The notes: generated by a model from the letters alone, not told the origin. Positions 1 through 8,274 are shown, counted from the stretch's first letter. The stretch: 64,000 nt of DNA from Terriglobus aquaticus (GCF_025685415.1 NZ_JAGSYB010000001.1:3348001-3412000); one strand, 5' to 3'. Numbers and translations are program-made.

Positions 1-1
1 G

Positions 2-640
2 GGCCTGACTGTGCGCGACAGCAGCGGAGAGCTGATCCGCATCGATGATGAGCGTCTGGCACCCATCTTCGATCGTGCCGGCGAGCTGGGCTTGCCCGTG
101 ATGGTGCACATCGGCGATCCCGAGGCGTTCTTCCTGCCCATCGACGCGCAGAACGAACGCTACGAGGAGCTTGCCGCGCACCCGGACTGGAGCTTCTACG
201 GCGCGCAGTACGGCAAGGGTGAGTTGCTGAAGCAGCGCGACCGCGTCTTCCAGCGCCACCCGAAGACCACTTTTGTGGGCGCGCATATTGCGGAGAACAG
301 TGAAGACCTGGCGCGGGTGACGCGCATGCTCGACGAGAACCCGAACGTGATGGTTGACATCAGCGCACGCGCGTCGGAACTGGGCCGCCAGCCGTACCGC
401 GCACGCGAGTTCTTTCTGCGTTTCGCGGATCGCATTCTGTTCGGCGCGGACCTGGTGCCCGACGAGAAGATGTACCGCCTCTACTACCGCTTCCTGGAAA
501 CAGCCGACGAGTACTTCGAGTACCCGACGCACGCCTCGGGTCAGGGCCGGTGGATGATCTACGGCCTGTACCTGCCAGACGAGGTGCTTCGCAAGGTCTA
601 CCGCGAAAACGCTCTGCGCCTGCTGGCGCCTTGGATGTAA
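2..640 (+). CDS. Amidohydrolase family protein (3' part)
   Basis: This is the C-terminal part of an amidohydrolase-2 type TIM-barrel hydrolase; the reading frame is open to the window edge, so the start lies outside. Family landmarks are a metal-binding His in VMVHIGDP, a second His in FVGAHIAEN and a catalytic-type Asp in ILFGADL. The end, RKVYRENALRLL, is the usual last helix, where the final residues sit after the metal site. These enzymes cleave C-N or C-C bonds of cyclic or carboxylated substrates; the substrate here cannot be read from the sequence. It is followed closely by a secreted protein on the same strand, but no functional link is evident. Confidence 0.8.
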   Translation, partial: GLTVRDSSGELIRIDDERLAPIFDRAGELGLPVMVHIGDPEAFFLPIDAQNERYEELAAHPDWSFYGAQYGKGELLKQRDRVFQRHPKTTFVGAHIAENSEDLARVTRMLDENPNVMVDISARASELGRQPYRAREFFLRFADRILFGADLVPDEKMYRLYYRFLETADEYFEYPTHASGQGRWMIYGLYLPDEVLRKVYRENALRLLAPWM

Positions 641-678
641 ACGCACTGCAATCTGAGGACAAGATCGAAAGCGAAGGA

Positions 679-1500
679 ATGATGAGCTCCTTGCGATGTG
701 GAATGCCGGCCGCGCTGCTGGCCACTGCATGTGTCTTATTCGCCGGTTCTGCGTTCGCTCAGACCGGGCAGCCGACCGGGTGTGAATCGCTGGTCGTGCC
801 CTCGTATATGGGGCCAGGCCCGGGCTGGGACACGATGATTGCGAGCGCTCCGAAGACCGGCGCGGCGGATCGCATCCTGATCGTGAACCCTGCAAGCGGC
901 CCGGGTATGGCGGCGCGACCGGGCTTCCGCGACGTGGTGCAGCGGGTGAAGCGCACCGGGCAGAAGGTGTACGGCTATGTGCCCACCGGGTACGGCGCGC
1001 GGTCGATGCAGTCGGTTGAGGACCGCGTTCGCAAGTACGTCGACTGGTACGGCGTAGACGGCATCTTCTTTGACGAGGTGTCGGACAAGGCCCCGCTTGT
1101 GCCTCGCTACTATCAGCCGCTGGTCACCTTCACCACGTCACAAATTCGTGGCGGCGGCGTGATGCTGAACAACGGAACCTTCCCCGCCGCGGCATACGCC
1201 ACGATCAAGGTGCCTGCGGGATCGAAGTTTCAGCTTGTCGTCTTCGAACATGACTACCGGTCGTTCACCAAGCGGAGCTTCACCGTGCCGCGCTGGGTCG
1301 CGCAGCATCCTTCGTCGATGTTTGTGAGCATTGTGTATGCAGCATCGGCCAGCCAGCTACCGGAGGTGCTGCGCCTGTCGGCAGAGCGGAACTTTGGCAC
1401 GGTGTACGTGACAGACAAGGATCTGCCGAATCCGTACGGCGTTCTGCCGGACTACTGGGATGCGCTGAGCCGGGCGACCCAGCCGGGCTGTAGCAGGTAA
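679..1500 (+). CDS. Spherulation-specific family 4 (spherulin-4-like) secreted protein
   Basis: A 273-residue exported protein. Two ATG codons lie side by side at 679 and 682. The purine-rich GAAGGA abuts the first, so the second is equally possible. A signal peptide spans about residues 1-27, with a hydrophobic core and an AFA-Q cleavage site. The mature part has spherulin-4 landmarks: VPSYMGPGPGWDTM, LIVNPASGPG, YGYVPTGYG, and DWYGVDGIFFDEVS followed by MLNNGT. This family resembles a TIM-barrel glycosidase fold (near GH135/GH114), and the DGIFFDEV segment carries candidate acidic catalytic residues. The substrate is unknown; an exopolysaccharide-degrading role is only an inference from family resemblance. 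Confidence 0.8.
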   Translation: MMSSLRCGMPAALLATACVLFAGSAFAQTGQPTGCESLVVPSYMGPGPGWDTMIASAPKTGAADRILIVNPASGPGMAARPGFRDVVQRVKRTGQKVYGYVPTGYGARSMQSVEDRVRKYVDWYGVDGIFFDEVSDKAPLVPRYYQPLVTFTTSQIRGGGVMLNNGTFPAAAYATIKVPAGSKFQLVVFEHDYRSFTKRSFTVPRWVAQHPSSMFVSIVYAASASQLPEVLRLSAERNFGTVYVTDKDLPNPYGVLPDYWDALSRATQPGCSR

Positions 1501-1521
1501 GCCGCACAGGACTGAAATAGA

Positions 1522-1550
1522 AGAGCCGCGCATGGACCCTGCGCGGCTCT
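1522..1550. terminator. Bidirectional hairpin terminator
   Basis: A perfect 11-bp stem (AGAGCCGCGCA / TGCGCGGCTCT) with a 7-nt loop lies between two convergent genes ending at 1500 and 1573. There is only a weak T-rich flank, so it may act on both strands or be partly Rho-assisted. Confidence 0.7.
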
Positions 1551-1572
1551 GCTGTTTATGCGGAGCGTTCGC

Positions 1573-3354
1573 CTATGCAGCCTCGAACGCCGCCTCCACT
1601 TCCTCCAGCGTCTTGCCCTTGGTCTCCGGCAGGAAGACGGCAACGCTCACCAGGTACACCAGTGCCGTGCCGGCAAATACGAGGAAGATCGTCGAGTACC
1701 CATGCTTGCTGACCAGCGGCAGGAACAGGATGGCCACCATGGTAGAGACGAACTGGTTCAGCACCAGCGCGACGCTCATGCCGACCGAGCGGATGCGCGT
1801 TGGCATCAGTTCCGACAGAGCAAGCCAGACACACACGCCCGGGCCCACGGCGTAGAACGCGATAAAGGCGAGCAGCGCAATCTCGAGCTGTACACCGTAT
1901 TTCGAATCGGGTACACCGCCCACGCGAGCGCCCTGGATCACCAGCGGCGCGTTCTGCGCGGCGGAGAGGTTCGCCAGAGGATTGCGGAAGAACGCCTCCA
2001 CCCGGTTGGAGGGCAGAGCCGCCGTGCGGTCAATGTGCAGGGGGTGCGCACCCGCCACGTCGGACCGCACGTAGGAGGTGGCACCGGTGAAGTCGCCGTA
2101 GGAGTAGATGACGACCAGCGAAGCGTGTTGCGCTGCTGCATCCGCCTCCTGCGCCCCAGCGGAACGCAGCAGTTGGTTGGCCTTGGCTTGGTCGAAGTCG
2201 AGCGTCAGTTGCTGGTCTGGCGTGACCATGGTCTGCACGATCGACTTCGCATCGACCACACCTGCCTCGGTCTTTCGGGAAATCCATGCCGCCGTGACCA
2301 TCGAGAGAACGATGCCGCTGGTGCCGAGGATCAGCAGGAAGCGCCGGCCGCGACGATCCACCAGCAGCATGCCGAGCATGGTCACCAGGAAGTTCATCGC
2401 GGTGAAAAAGACGTAGCCCCAATGCGCGCTCAAATCTGACAGACCGCCCTGCACCAGGATTTCGGTGTTGTAGCCAATGATCGAGTTCACGCCCGTCGCG
2501 GTGTTCAGGCTGAGGATGAGGCAGGCCAGCAGAAACGGCAGCACATACTTGCGGCGCAGCAGCGACCCGCTCGCGCTGCCGGTTGCGGTAGCGGTCCCAC
2601 TAATGCTCTCCATCTCGGCCATCTCAAGCTCGGCCTGCTGCTGCGATCTCGAGCGCAGCAGGGAAGCCATGGCGCGATCCTTGCGGCCCTTGCGGAAGAG
2701 CCAGCGCGGCGACTCACCAATGAAAAGCGCGCCGATGGTGAAGAGGACGCCGGGCGGCAGCGAGATCCAGAAGATGTGGCGCCAGGCGCTGTCCTTCATC
2801 TGGAAGATGGCACCGGCATTCTGCGTGTTCACCACGGCTTCGACGCGGTAGCTGTAGTAGATGCCGATGACCGCGGCAGACACAATGCCGAAGGTCAGCA
2901 GCCATTGAAAGACGCCCGTGCCCTTGCCGCGATTCGAGCTGGAGAGGCACTCCGCCAGGTACAGCGGAACGACCACGCCGATGAAGCCGCCGCTGACGCC
3001 TTGCAGCAAGCGGCCGATGAGCAGCGGACCGTACCCGTGTGAGAGCGCAATGATCGGGATGCTGAAGACGAACGTCAGACCGCTGAGCAGCATGACCGGG
3101 CGGCGACCCAGCCAGTCCGCCAGCATGCCGGCAAAGACGGTGGAGATGACGCTGCCCAGCAGCACCGCCGCCACGATGGTGGCGAGCTGGCCGGCATCCA
3201 ACCGCGACGTGGCTTCCAGGTAAGGCAGAGCGCCGCCGATAATGCCGACGTCCACGCCATACAGTAGACCGCCCAGACCGGCGACCACTTGCAGCAACAA
3301 GTTATAGTTCTTCCGCGCCGGCTCAGGCGCAAGGGCAACCACTGGGTCAGACAT
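1573..3354 (-). CDS. MFS sugar-porter family transporter with large periplasmic insertion
   Basis: A 593-residue inner-membrane sugar:proton symporter. ATG at 3354 is preceded by a GGAG box about 5 nt upstream. Sugar-porter signatures are LLYGVDVGIIGGALP in helix 1, DWLGRRP in loop 2-3, GRLLQGVSGGFIGVVVPLYLAE in helix 4, GESPRWL after helix 6, DRRGRRF in loop 8-9 and LPETKGKTLEEVE at the C-terminus. Sugar porters are usually about 450-500 residues. The excess is mainly a 125-residue hydrophilic stretch (about 361-488) between helices 9 and 10, predicted periplasmic. It is divergent from the glycosidase gene at 3557 and sits beside galactoside genes, so galactose or an alpha-galactoside is a plausible substrate; this is inferred from context only. 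Confidence 0.88.
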   Translation of the reverse strand: MSDPVVALAPEPARKNYNLLLQVVAGLGGLLYGVDVGIIGGALPYLEATSRLDAGQLATIVAAVLLGSVISTVFAGMLADWLGRRPVMLLSGLTFVFSIPIIALSHGYGPLLIGRLLQGVSGGFIGVVVPLYLAECLSSSNRGKGTGVFQWLLTFGIVSAAVIGIYYSYRVEAVVNTQNAGAIFQMKDSAWRHIFWISLPPGVLFTIGALFIGESPRWLFRKGRKDRAMASLLRSRSQQQAELEMAEMESISGTATATGSASGSLLRRKYVLPFLLACLILSLNTATGVNSIIGYNTEILVQGGLSDLSAHWGYVFFTAMNFLVTMLGMLLVDRRGRRFLLILGTSGIVLSMVTAAWISRKTEAGVVDAKSIVQTMVTPDQQLTLDFDQAKANQLLRSAGAQEADAAAQHASLVVIYSYGDFTGATSYVRSDVAGAHPLHIDRTAALPSNRVEAFFRNPLANLSAAQNAPLVIQGARVGGVPDSKYGVQLEIALLAFIAFYAVGPGVCVWLALSELMPTRIRSVGMSVALVLNQFVSTMVAILFLPLVSKHGYSTIFLVFAGTALVYLVSVAVFLPETKGKTLEEVEAAFEAA

Positions 3355-3511
3355 AGGGCTCCAGAGCAGGAGAATACCTTGTGGCAACTTGAAGGCACAA
3401 AGACGAAGATGAACCCGGCTCTTCCGAGAGCGCATATGCAGGCGTTATGGCTGACGAAGAGATCAAGGAGCAAGTGCGATCAATCGTAAGAAAAGTGTAT
3501 TTCGAATCAGC

Positions 3512-3524
3512 TTTCGTTTTATTC
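3512..3524 (+). promoter_or_regulatory. TTTC-repeat operator candidate (AgaR/DeoR-like)
   Basis: The core TTTCGTTTTATTC matches 12 of 13 positions of the pattern TTTCRTTTYRTTT, which I recall as the core of the E. coli AgaR consensus. It ends 32 nt before the ATG of the secreted glycosidase at 3557. It lies in the intergenic region that also serves the divergent sugar transporter. A closely related element is found upstream of agaS (8165-8177). Function is inferred. Confidence 0.45.
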
Positions 3525-3556
3525 TGGCTGCTCAGAATCGGGGAAGAAAGTTGCGC

Positions 3557-5551
3557 ATGGTCGGTTCCAGGTTTGTGCTCCACTCATTTCGCGCCGGCGT
3601 GGCGTTCGGCTCGACTCTTCTGTTTGGCTCGGTGCACTCCGCGGCCGCACAGGGCCTGCCCAGGGACCTGGCGGTCCGCGCTGGTGATCTGAGCGTTGAA
3701 GCCACGCTGCGGGACGGGCACGTGACGGGTCTGATCGCACGCGACAGCCAGTCGGGGGAGCAGGTGCGCATGCCCGAGGCGTTTTCTTTGCGCATGCAGG
3801 ACGGAACGGTCTTAACGGCGAGTGCGCTGGCTGCAACGCCGGGCCGCGCCGTGGAGGACCCGCACCAGGCATTCCGCCCCCGTGGCGAAAACAGTGACGA
3901 GCACACTGCCTGCGTGGCGTTCGACGCACCTGCGTCAGCGCTGAAGCTGAACTGGTGCCTGGTCGCCCGAGCTGGCACACACTACGTTCGCGAGCTGTTG
4001 CGCCTGGAGGCGACCACGCGTGATGTTCCGCTGGGCGAGGTCAGCCTGTTGCAATGGAATGGAGCGAACGCGAAGGTCGACGGCGTGGTGAAAGGGTCGC
4101 CGATCGTCACGCCTTCCATGTACTTCGGCTTTGAGCACCCGCTGTCCAGCAGCACGGTCAGTGGCGGCGCAGCGCGCGCGTCGCTGCAGCGAACACTGCC
4201 GCTGCGGGCAGGGCAGAGCATCACGTATTCGGCGGTCATCGGCACGGCTGCGCCGGGGCAGATGCGGCGCGACTTCCTCGCCTACCTGGAGCAGGAACGC
4301 CCACGCCGCTACCAGCCGTTTCTGCACTACAACACCTGGTACGACCTGGGTTACACCAACCGCTTCGATGAAGCCGGCGTTCTGGACCGCATCCAAGCCT
4401 TTGGCGAAGAGCTGACCGTGAAGCGGCACGTGCAGATGGACTCGTTTCTGCTCGACGATGGCTGGGACGACACGAGCAACCTGTGGAACTTCGTCAAGGG
4501 TTTCCCGGACGGCCTCGCCGCATCGTCCAAAGCCGCGGGCAAGTACGGCTTCGGCATCGGCATGTGGCTGTCGCCGTGGGGCGGCTACGCGAACGAGAAG
4601 AAGGAGCGCGTCGACTACGGGGAGAAGCACGGTTACGAGATCCTGAACGGGGGCTACGCTCTCTCCGGGCCGAAGTACTTCGCCCGCTTCGAGCGGACGT
4701 GCCAGCAACTGATCGCGAAGTACAACGTGAACCAGTTCAAGTTCGACGGCACCGGCAATGCGGACCGCGTCTTCCCGGGCAGCGCCTTCGACAGCGACTT
4801 CGACGCGGCGATCCACCTGATCGAAGATCTGCGGCGGCAGAAGCAGGACGTGTTTATCAACCTGACCACGGGCACCACCGCTTCGCCGTTCTGGGTCTTC
4901 TATGCGGATTCCATCTGGCGCGGCGGCGAGGATCACGACTTCGGCGGCGTGGGCTCCTCGCGCCAGCGCTGGATCACGTACCGTGACTCGCAGACCTTTG
5001 CCAACATCGTGCAGAAAGGGCCGCTGTTCCCGATCAATTCGCTCATGCTGCACGGCATCATCTACGCGAAGCAGGCGGAGAAGCTGGCGGACGATCCCGG
5101 CAACGACTTCGCCGACGAGGTGCACTCCTACTTCGGCAGCGGAACGCAGACGCAGGAGATGTACATTACGCCATCGCTGCTGACGCCTGCGAACTGGGAT
5201 ACGCTCGCCACCGCCGCGCGATGGAGCCGCGAACATCGTGACACCTTGCAGGACGTGCACTGGCTGGGCGGCGACCCCGCGCGCCTGCAGGTGTACGGTT
5301 GGGCAGCGTGGTCGCCCCAGCTTGGCATCGTCACGCTGCGCAACCCATCGGACAAGCCGCAGACCTTCACCCTCGAAGCGGCGAAAGCATTCGAACTGAC
5401 GCGCGGCGCGCCGGAGCGGTACCAGCTTCGCAGCGTCTGGGGTGGCAGTGAGCACGCCTTCGCTTCGTCCACACTGAACGCGTCGTCGCCCATGCAGGTG
5501 ACGTTGGCGCCGTTCCAGGTGGTCACGGTAGAGGCGACGCCGGTCCGTTAG
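3557..5551 (+). CDS. Secreted alpha-galactosidase-like glycoside hydrolase (GH36/GH27 clan)
   Basis: A 664-residue exported protein. I prefer ATG 3557 (GAAAG about 7 nt upstream) to the in-frame TTG at 3551. A signal peptide runs to about residue 31 (SAAAQ). A beta-rich N-terminal region is followed from about residue 260 by a TIM barrel. Clan GH-D-like motifs are LLDDGWDD (D300, D301), NQFKFDGTG with the presumed nucleophile D397, and RGGEDHDFGG with candidate acid/base D459 or D461. A beta-sandwich tail ends the protein. Homologues of this type are sometimes mislabelled 'enterotoxin'. Position among tagatose/galactosamine genes supports release of galactose or GalNAc from glycans. The exact GH family and substrate remain uncertain. 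Confidence 0.7.
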   Translation: MVGSRFVLHSFRAGVAFGSTLLFGSVHSAAAQGLPRDLAVRAGDLSVEATLRDGHVTGLIARDSQSGEQVRMPEAFSLRMQDGTVLTASALAATPGRAVEDPHQAFRPRGENSDEHTACVAFDAPASALKLNWCLVARAGTHYVRELLRLEATTRDVPLGEVSLLQWNGANAKVDGVVKGSPIVTPSMYFGFEHPLSSSTVSGGAARASLQRTLPLRAGQSITYSAVIGTAAPGQMRRDFLAYLEQERPRRYQPFLHYNTWYDLGYTNRFDEAGVLDRIQAFGEELTVKRHVQMDSFLLDDGWDDTSNLWNFVKGFPDGLAASSKAAGKYGFGIGMWLSPWGGYANEKKERVDYGEKHGYEILNGGYALSGPKYFARFERTCQQLIAKYNVNQFKFDGTGNADRVFPGSAFDSDFDAAIHLIEDLRRQKQDVFINLTTGTTASPFWVFYADSIWRGGEDHDFGGVGSSRQRWITYRDSQTFANIVQKGPLFPINSLMLHGIIYAKQAEKLADDPGNDFADEVHSYFGSGTQTQEMYITPSLLTPANWDTLATAARWSREHRDTLQDVHWLGGDPARLQVYGWAAWSPQLGIVTLRNPSDKPQTFTLEAAKAFELTRGAPERYQLRSVWGGSEHAFASSTLNASSPMQVTLAPFQVVTVEATPVR

Positions 5552-5585
5552 GGCCCGTTCGGACAAGCTAGTTATAGCTGTGAGT

Positions 5586-5619
5586 AGCAACGCCGCAACG
5601 GCTCCGTTCCGGCGTTGCT
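5586..5619. terminator. Bidirectional hairpin terminator
   Basis: AGCAACGCCG pairs with CGGCGTTGCT, and the interior AACGG/CCGTT extends the stem with a single C-C mismatch, giving about 15 bp in total. It sits between convergent genes ending at 5551 and 5649. Confidence 0.7.
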
Positions 5620-5648
5620 GTTGCAGATCTCTTTGTGCGTGAGGAGCT

Positions 5649-6935
5649 CTAGGTGGCGCGAACACCCTCGCATGCGGCAGCGTACTCGCGCAGCACGTCG
5701 CGGATCTTGTCCACGATGAGCGATGCCGGATCGTTCGCGATGGAGCCGTTGCGCACCTGCTTGTATTGCTGTGGCAGGTAGCGGCTGAGCATCGTGTCTG
5801 CGATCGTACGGGCCTGCAGGTTCTGCACCAGGCGTTCCACCGCGGTGCGGACTTCGGAGTCGTTCCAGTAATAGCGCACCCGGTCGCTATAGCTGTAGTG
5901 GCGCAGGAACTTCTGCTCCTCTGGCGAGCCGTGATAGTACGGCAGCCAGTTGTCGGGATGCGCGAGCATAACCCGCTCGAGCGTGGCATACAAATGAGAC
6001 CGGTCCGTCTCGGGCACCAGTTCGGCTTCCATATCTTCCAGCGCGTCCAGAGCTTCACGCATGGCAAACGTAAGCGCCGGACCGACTTTGAGGATGGCGA
6101 AGCCGTCCTCGACAAGCTCGCGGTACGCGGTCGGCCTCTGGTAATCGGTCGAGTGCGCCTCAAACACGATGTGCTCGCCGCTGGAGGGCAGCCAGCGCAC
6201 CAGGTCAGCGGCCTTATTGCGGTCGTAGTCAATCACAGCATCGTGGTCGAACTCCACACCGGGCTGCACCACCAGGGCGATCACGCTCGGCCAGGCGGAC
6301 TCCAGGCCGTGCTCGCGAAAGACCTCTCGATGCACCTGCAGAGTCTGCGCCGCGGCCTCGGGCGTGGTCGCCTCAAGCTCGTGCACGGCGTGAGTCGCTC
6401 CGCCTGGAACCGGGACTTCGGTGCCGATGACGTAAACGATCGGCTCAGTACCGGGCCGGGCCGCTTCGGCAGCGGCGCACAGCGCGGCAGCACGTTCCGC
6501 AACCACGCGGTCCGACAACGGGGAAGGGTCGCCCGCGCAGGCCATGCTGGCGTCCAGGTGAATCTTGGTAAAGCCGGCGCGCACGTACTCGGCGACCATG
6601 TCCACCGCGTGCGCCATGGCGGCTTCGGCCGGCTGCTTGCGCCACGGATTGGGGCCGAGGTGATCGCCGCCCAGCAGCAGCCGCACGGGGTCCAGGCCCG
6701 CGGCTTCCACGTGCTCCAGCACAAAGCTGCGGAAGTCTGCCGGACGCATGCCCGTGTAGCCGCCGAACTGATTGACCTGATTGCTGGTTGCTTCCACCAG
6801 CAGCAGGGTTCCGTCCTCTTTCGCCTGCTCGGCGGCGGCCCGGATGACCCAGGGGTGGGCCGAGCACACGGAGTAAATGCCGGCGCTCACGCCCCGCTGC
6901 CGTTGCGCCAGGTGCTCTTGCAAAAGCTTTGCCAC
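5649..6935 (-). CDS. kbaZ: D-tagatose-1,6-bisphosphate aldolase subunit GatZ/KbaZ-type protein
   Basis: A 428-residue cytoplasmic protein of the GatZ/KbaZ family, near the usual length of about 420-430. The start is GTG at 6935, with AGGAG 6 nt upstream. Family features are GIYSVCSAHPWVI, EATSNQVNQFGGYTGM, LLLGGDHLGPNPW, KIHLDASMACAGDP, YVIGTEVPVPGGA and LPYYHGSPEEQKFLRHYSYSDR. In enterobacteria the protein supports the catalytic aldolase KbaY/GatY. No KbaY is present here. Some solitary family members are reported to have fructose-6-/tagatose-6-phosphate 4-epimerase activity. The gene follows agaS after 25 bp and is almost surely co-transcribed with it. Confidence 0.9.
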   Translation of the reverse strand: MAKLLQEHLAQRQRGVSAGIYSVCSAHPWVIRAAAEQAKEDGTLLLVEATSNQVNQFGGYTGMRPADFRSFVLEHVEAAGLDPVRLLLGGDHLGPNPWRKQPAEAAMAHAVDMVAEYVRAGFTKIHLDASMACAGDPSPLSDRVVAERAAALCAAAEAARPGTEPIVYVIGTEVPVPGGATHAVHELEATTPEAAAQTLQVHREVFREHGLESAWPSVIALVVQPGVEFDHDAVIDYDRNKAADLVRWLPSSGEHIVFEAHSTDYQRPTAYRELVEDGFAILKVGPALTFAMREALDALEDMEAELVPETDRSHLYATLERVMLAHPDNWLPYYHGSPEEQKFLRHYSYSDRVRYYWNDSEVRTAVERLVQNLQARTIADTMLSRYLPQQYKQVRNGSIANDPASLIVDKIRDVLREYAAACEGVRAT

Positions 6936-6960
6936 AGCAGACTCCTAGTACGTCGCGACT

Positions 6961-8139
6961 CTAGTACAGCGCAAACTTCGCGACCACGCGATTGATCACG
7001 CCGCCCGCGCTGGGTGAATCCGGCTTCAGATCGTGCCCGATCGAGCTATACAGGCCCAGCAACTGGCCAAACATCACATCCAGAATAGGCCGGTATGCGT
7101 CGTCGCAGTCCACCGCGATGGGCAGAAAGATGTCGCACACATCGGCGAAGCGCGCCTGCACCGCCGCGGGCCCCACGGCGATACGCTGGCCCACAATCTG
7201 CTTCTGCGTGATTTCCGCGAGCAGGTCATAGGCGTATCCTCCGCGAGCCTCGTCGCCGGAGACAAAGGCGACGAACAGGGTCTCGGCATCCAGTGCAGCC
7301 ATGGGTCCGTGGCGCAGACCCAGTACCGTTTCGTAGCTGGACTTGATCTGGCCCGCCGTCATCTCCAGCACCTTCAGCGCCGCTTCCTGCGCCACCCCGG
7401 CCAGGGTTCCGCTACCAACAAAGCAGACACGCGGAAAGCTCATGCGCGCGGTGCGCTCGGCCAGTTCCGACGCGCGCGGCAGCAGGTCTTTGCCGGCGGC
7501 AATCAGCCCCTGCAGCGTATCGCCGTACTCGTCCAGGTTCCAGGCGTGCGCCAGGCACTGCCCGAAGACGATCATGTTGGTGTACGAGCTGGTCATGACC
7601 AGACTGCGGTCGTTCACCGCGTCGTCCAGCACCACCACGTGCGCGTTGGCGGCATTGCGGCAGATGTCTGCCATGGCCGCTTTCTGATTGCACGTGACCA
7701 CCAGTTGCGTCACCTCGGGGTAGCGCTTCACGGCGCGATCCAGCACGGCGACGCCTTCGGGCGAGTCACCCGACCGAGAAAACGAAATCCAAAGATACCG
7801 CCGGCCCGGAACCACGTACTCGTCCAGGTTTGGAAGCAGGTCAGTGCTTTCGACTGCGGACACTTCGCAACCCCATTTTTCGCGCAAGAGCAGCGCCAGC
7901 GACTGACCGATGTAGTCCGAAGTACCGGCACCGATCAGCCAGACGATCGGCCGCAGTGTCACTTCGTCGCGAACGCCAGCCGCTTCCAGAAAGCGGCATA
8001 GTTCGGCCTCATGCCGGCGAACGATGTCGTAAGTGCCCTGCCATGTCTGCGGCTGCTGCGCGATCTCCCGCGGAGTGAACAGCAGCCCACGGGCTGTCTG
8101 CTCTTCATTGGAGAGGGCGATCAGTTCAGAGAGGAGCAT
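6961..8139 (-). CDS. agaS: AgaS-type SIS-domain amino-sugar phosphate deaminase/isomerase
   Basis: A 392-residue cytoplasmic protein with two SIS domains. ATG at 8139 has AAAGGA 5 nt upstream. Motifs are IGAGTSDYIGQS and SFSRSGDSPEG in the first SIS domain, then SSYTNM, GSGTLAGVAQEAALKVLE and LGLRHGPMAAL in the second. AgaS converts galactosamine-6-phosphate to tagatose-6-phosphate and ammonia in the N-acetylgalactosamine/galactosamine pathway. It precedes kbaZ in the same transcription unit. A TTTC-repeat operator candidate lies 25 nt before the start codon. No deacetylase (AgaA/NagA) gene is in the window, so the pathway may use galactosamine directly or borrow NagA from elsewhere. Confidence 0.88.
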   Translation of the reverse strand: MLLSELIALSNEEQTARGLLFTPREIAQQPQTWQGTYDIVRRHEAELCRFLEAAGVRDEVTLRPIVWLIGAGTSDYIGQSLALLLREKWGCEVSAVESTDLLPNLDEYVVPGRRYLWISFSRSGDSPEGVAVLDRAVKRYPEVTQLVVTCNQKAAMADICRNAANAHVVVLDDAVNDRSLVMTSSYTNMIVFGQCLAHAWNLDEYGDTLQGLIAAGKDLLPRASELAERTARMSFPRVCFVGSGTLAGVAQEAALKVLEMTAGQIKSSYETVLGLRHGPMAALDAETLFVAFVSGDEARGGYAYDLLAEITQKQIVGQRIAVGPAAVQARFADVCDIFLPIAVDCDDAYRPILDVMFGQLLGLYSSIGHDLKPDSPSAGGVINRVVAKFALY

Positions 8140-8164
8140 GCGACATCCTTTGCCAGGCAGGCAT

Positions 8165-8177
8165 AAACGAAATGAAA
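8165..8177 (-). promoter_or_regulatory. TTTC-repeat operator candidate (AgaR/DeoR-like)
   Basis: On the minus strand the core reads TTTCATTTCGTTT, a 13/13 match to TTTCRTTTYRTTT. It lies in an AT-rich patch of the 135-bp gap upstream of agaS, in the same orientation and at a similar distance from the start codon (25 nt) as the element at 3512-3524. The spacing would allow a repressor to block transcription of agaS-kbaZ. Confidence 0.55.
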
Positions 8178-8274
8178 GATAAGCAATAATAACCCGGTCA
8201 GGACGGCAGCGTATATGCAAAACGGGACGGCCTTGGCGCTCCGGTATACCGCCCGGATGAAGCAAGTCTGGCGA

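Noticed and set aside
3551-5551. 'Enterotoxin' naming for the secreted glycosidase type.
   Set aside because: Nothing in the sequence suggests a toxin. The barrel motifs, signal peptide and gene context point to a glycoside hydrolase.
3935-6232. A 765-codon minus-strand frame across the secreted glycosidase and kbaZ.
   Set aside because: It spans two real genes on opposite strands, has no domain features and would cross a strong terminator hairpin.
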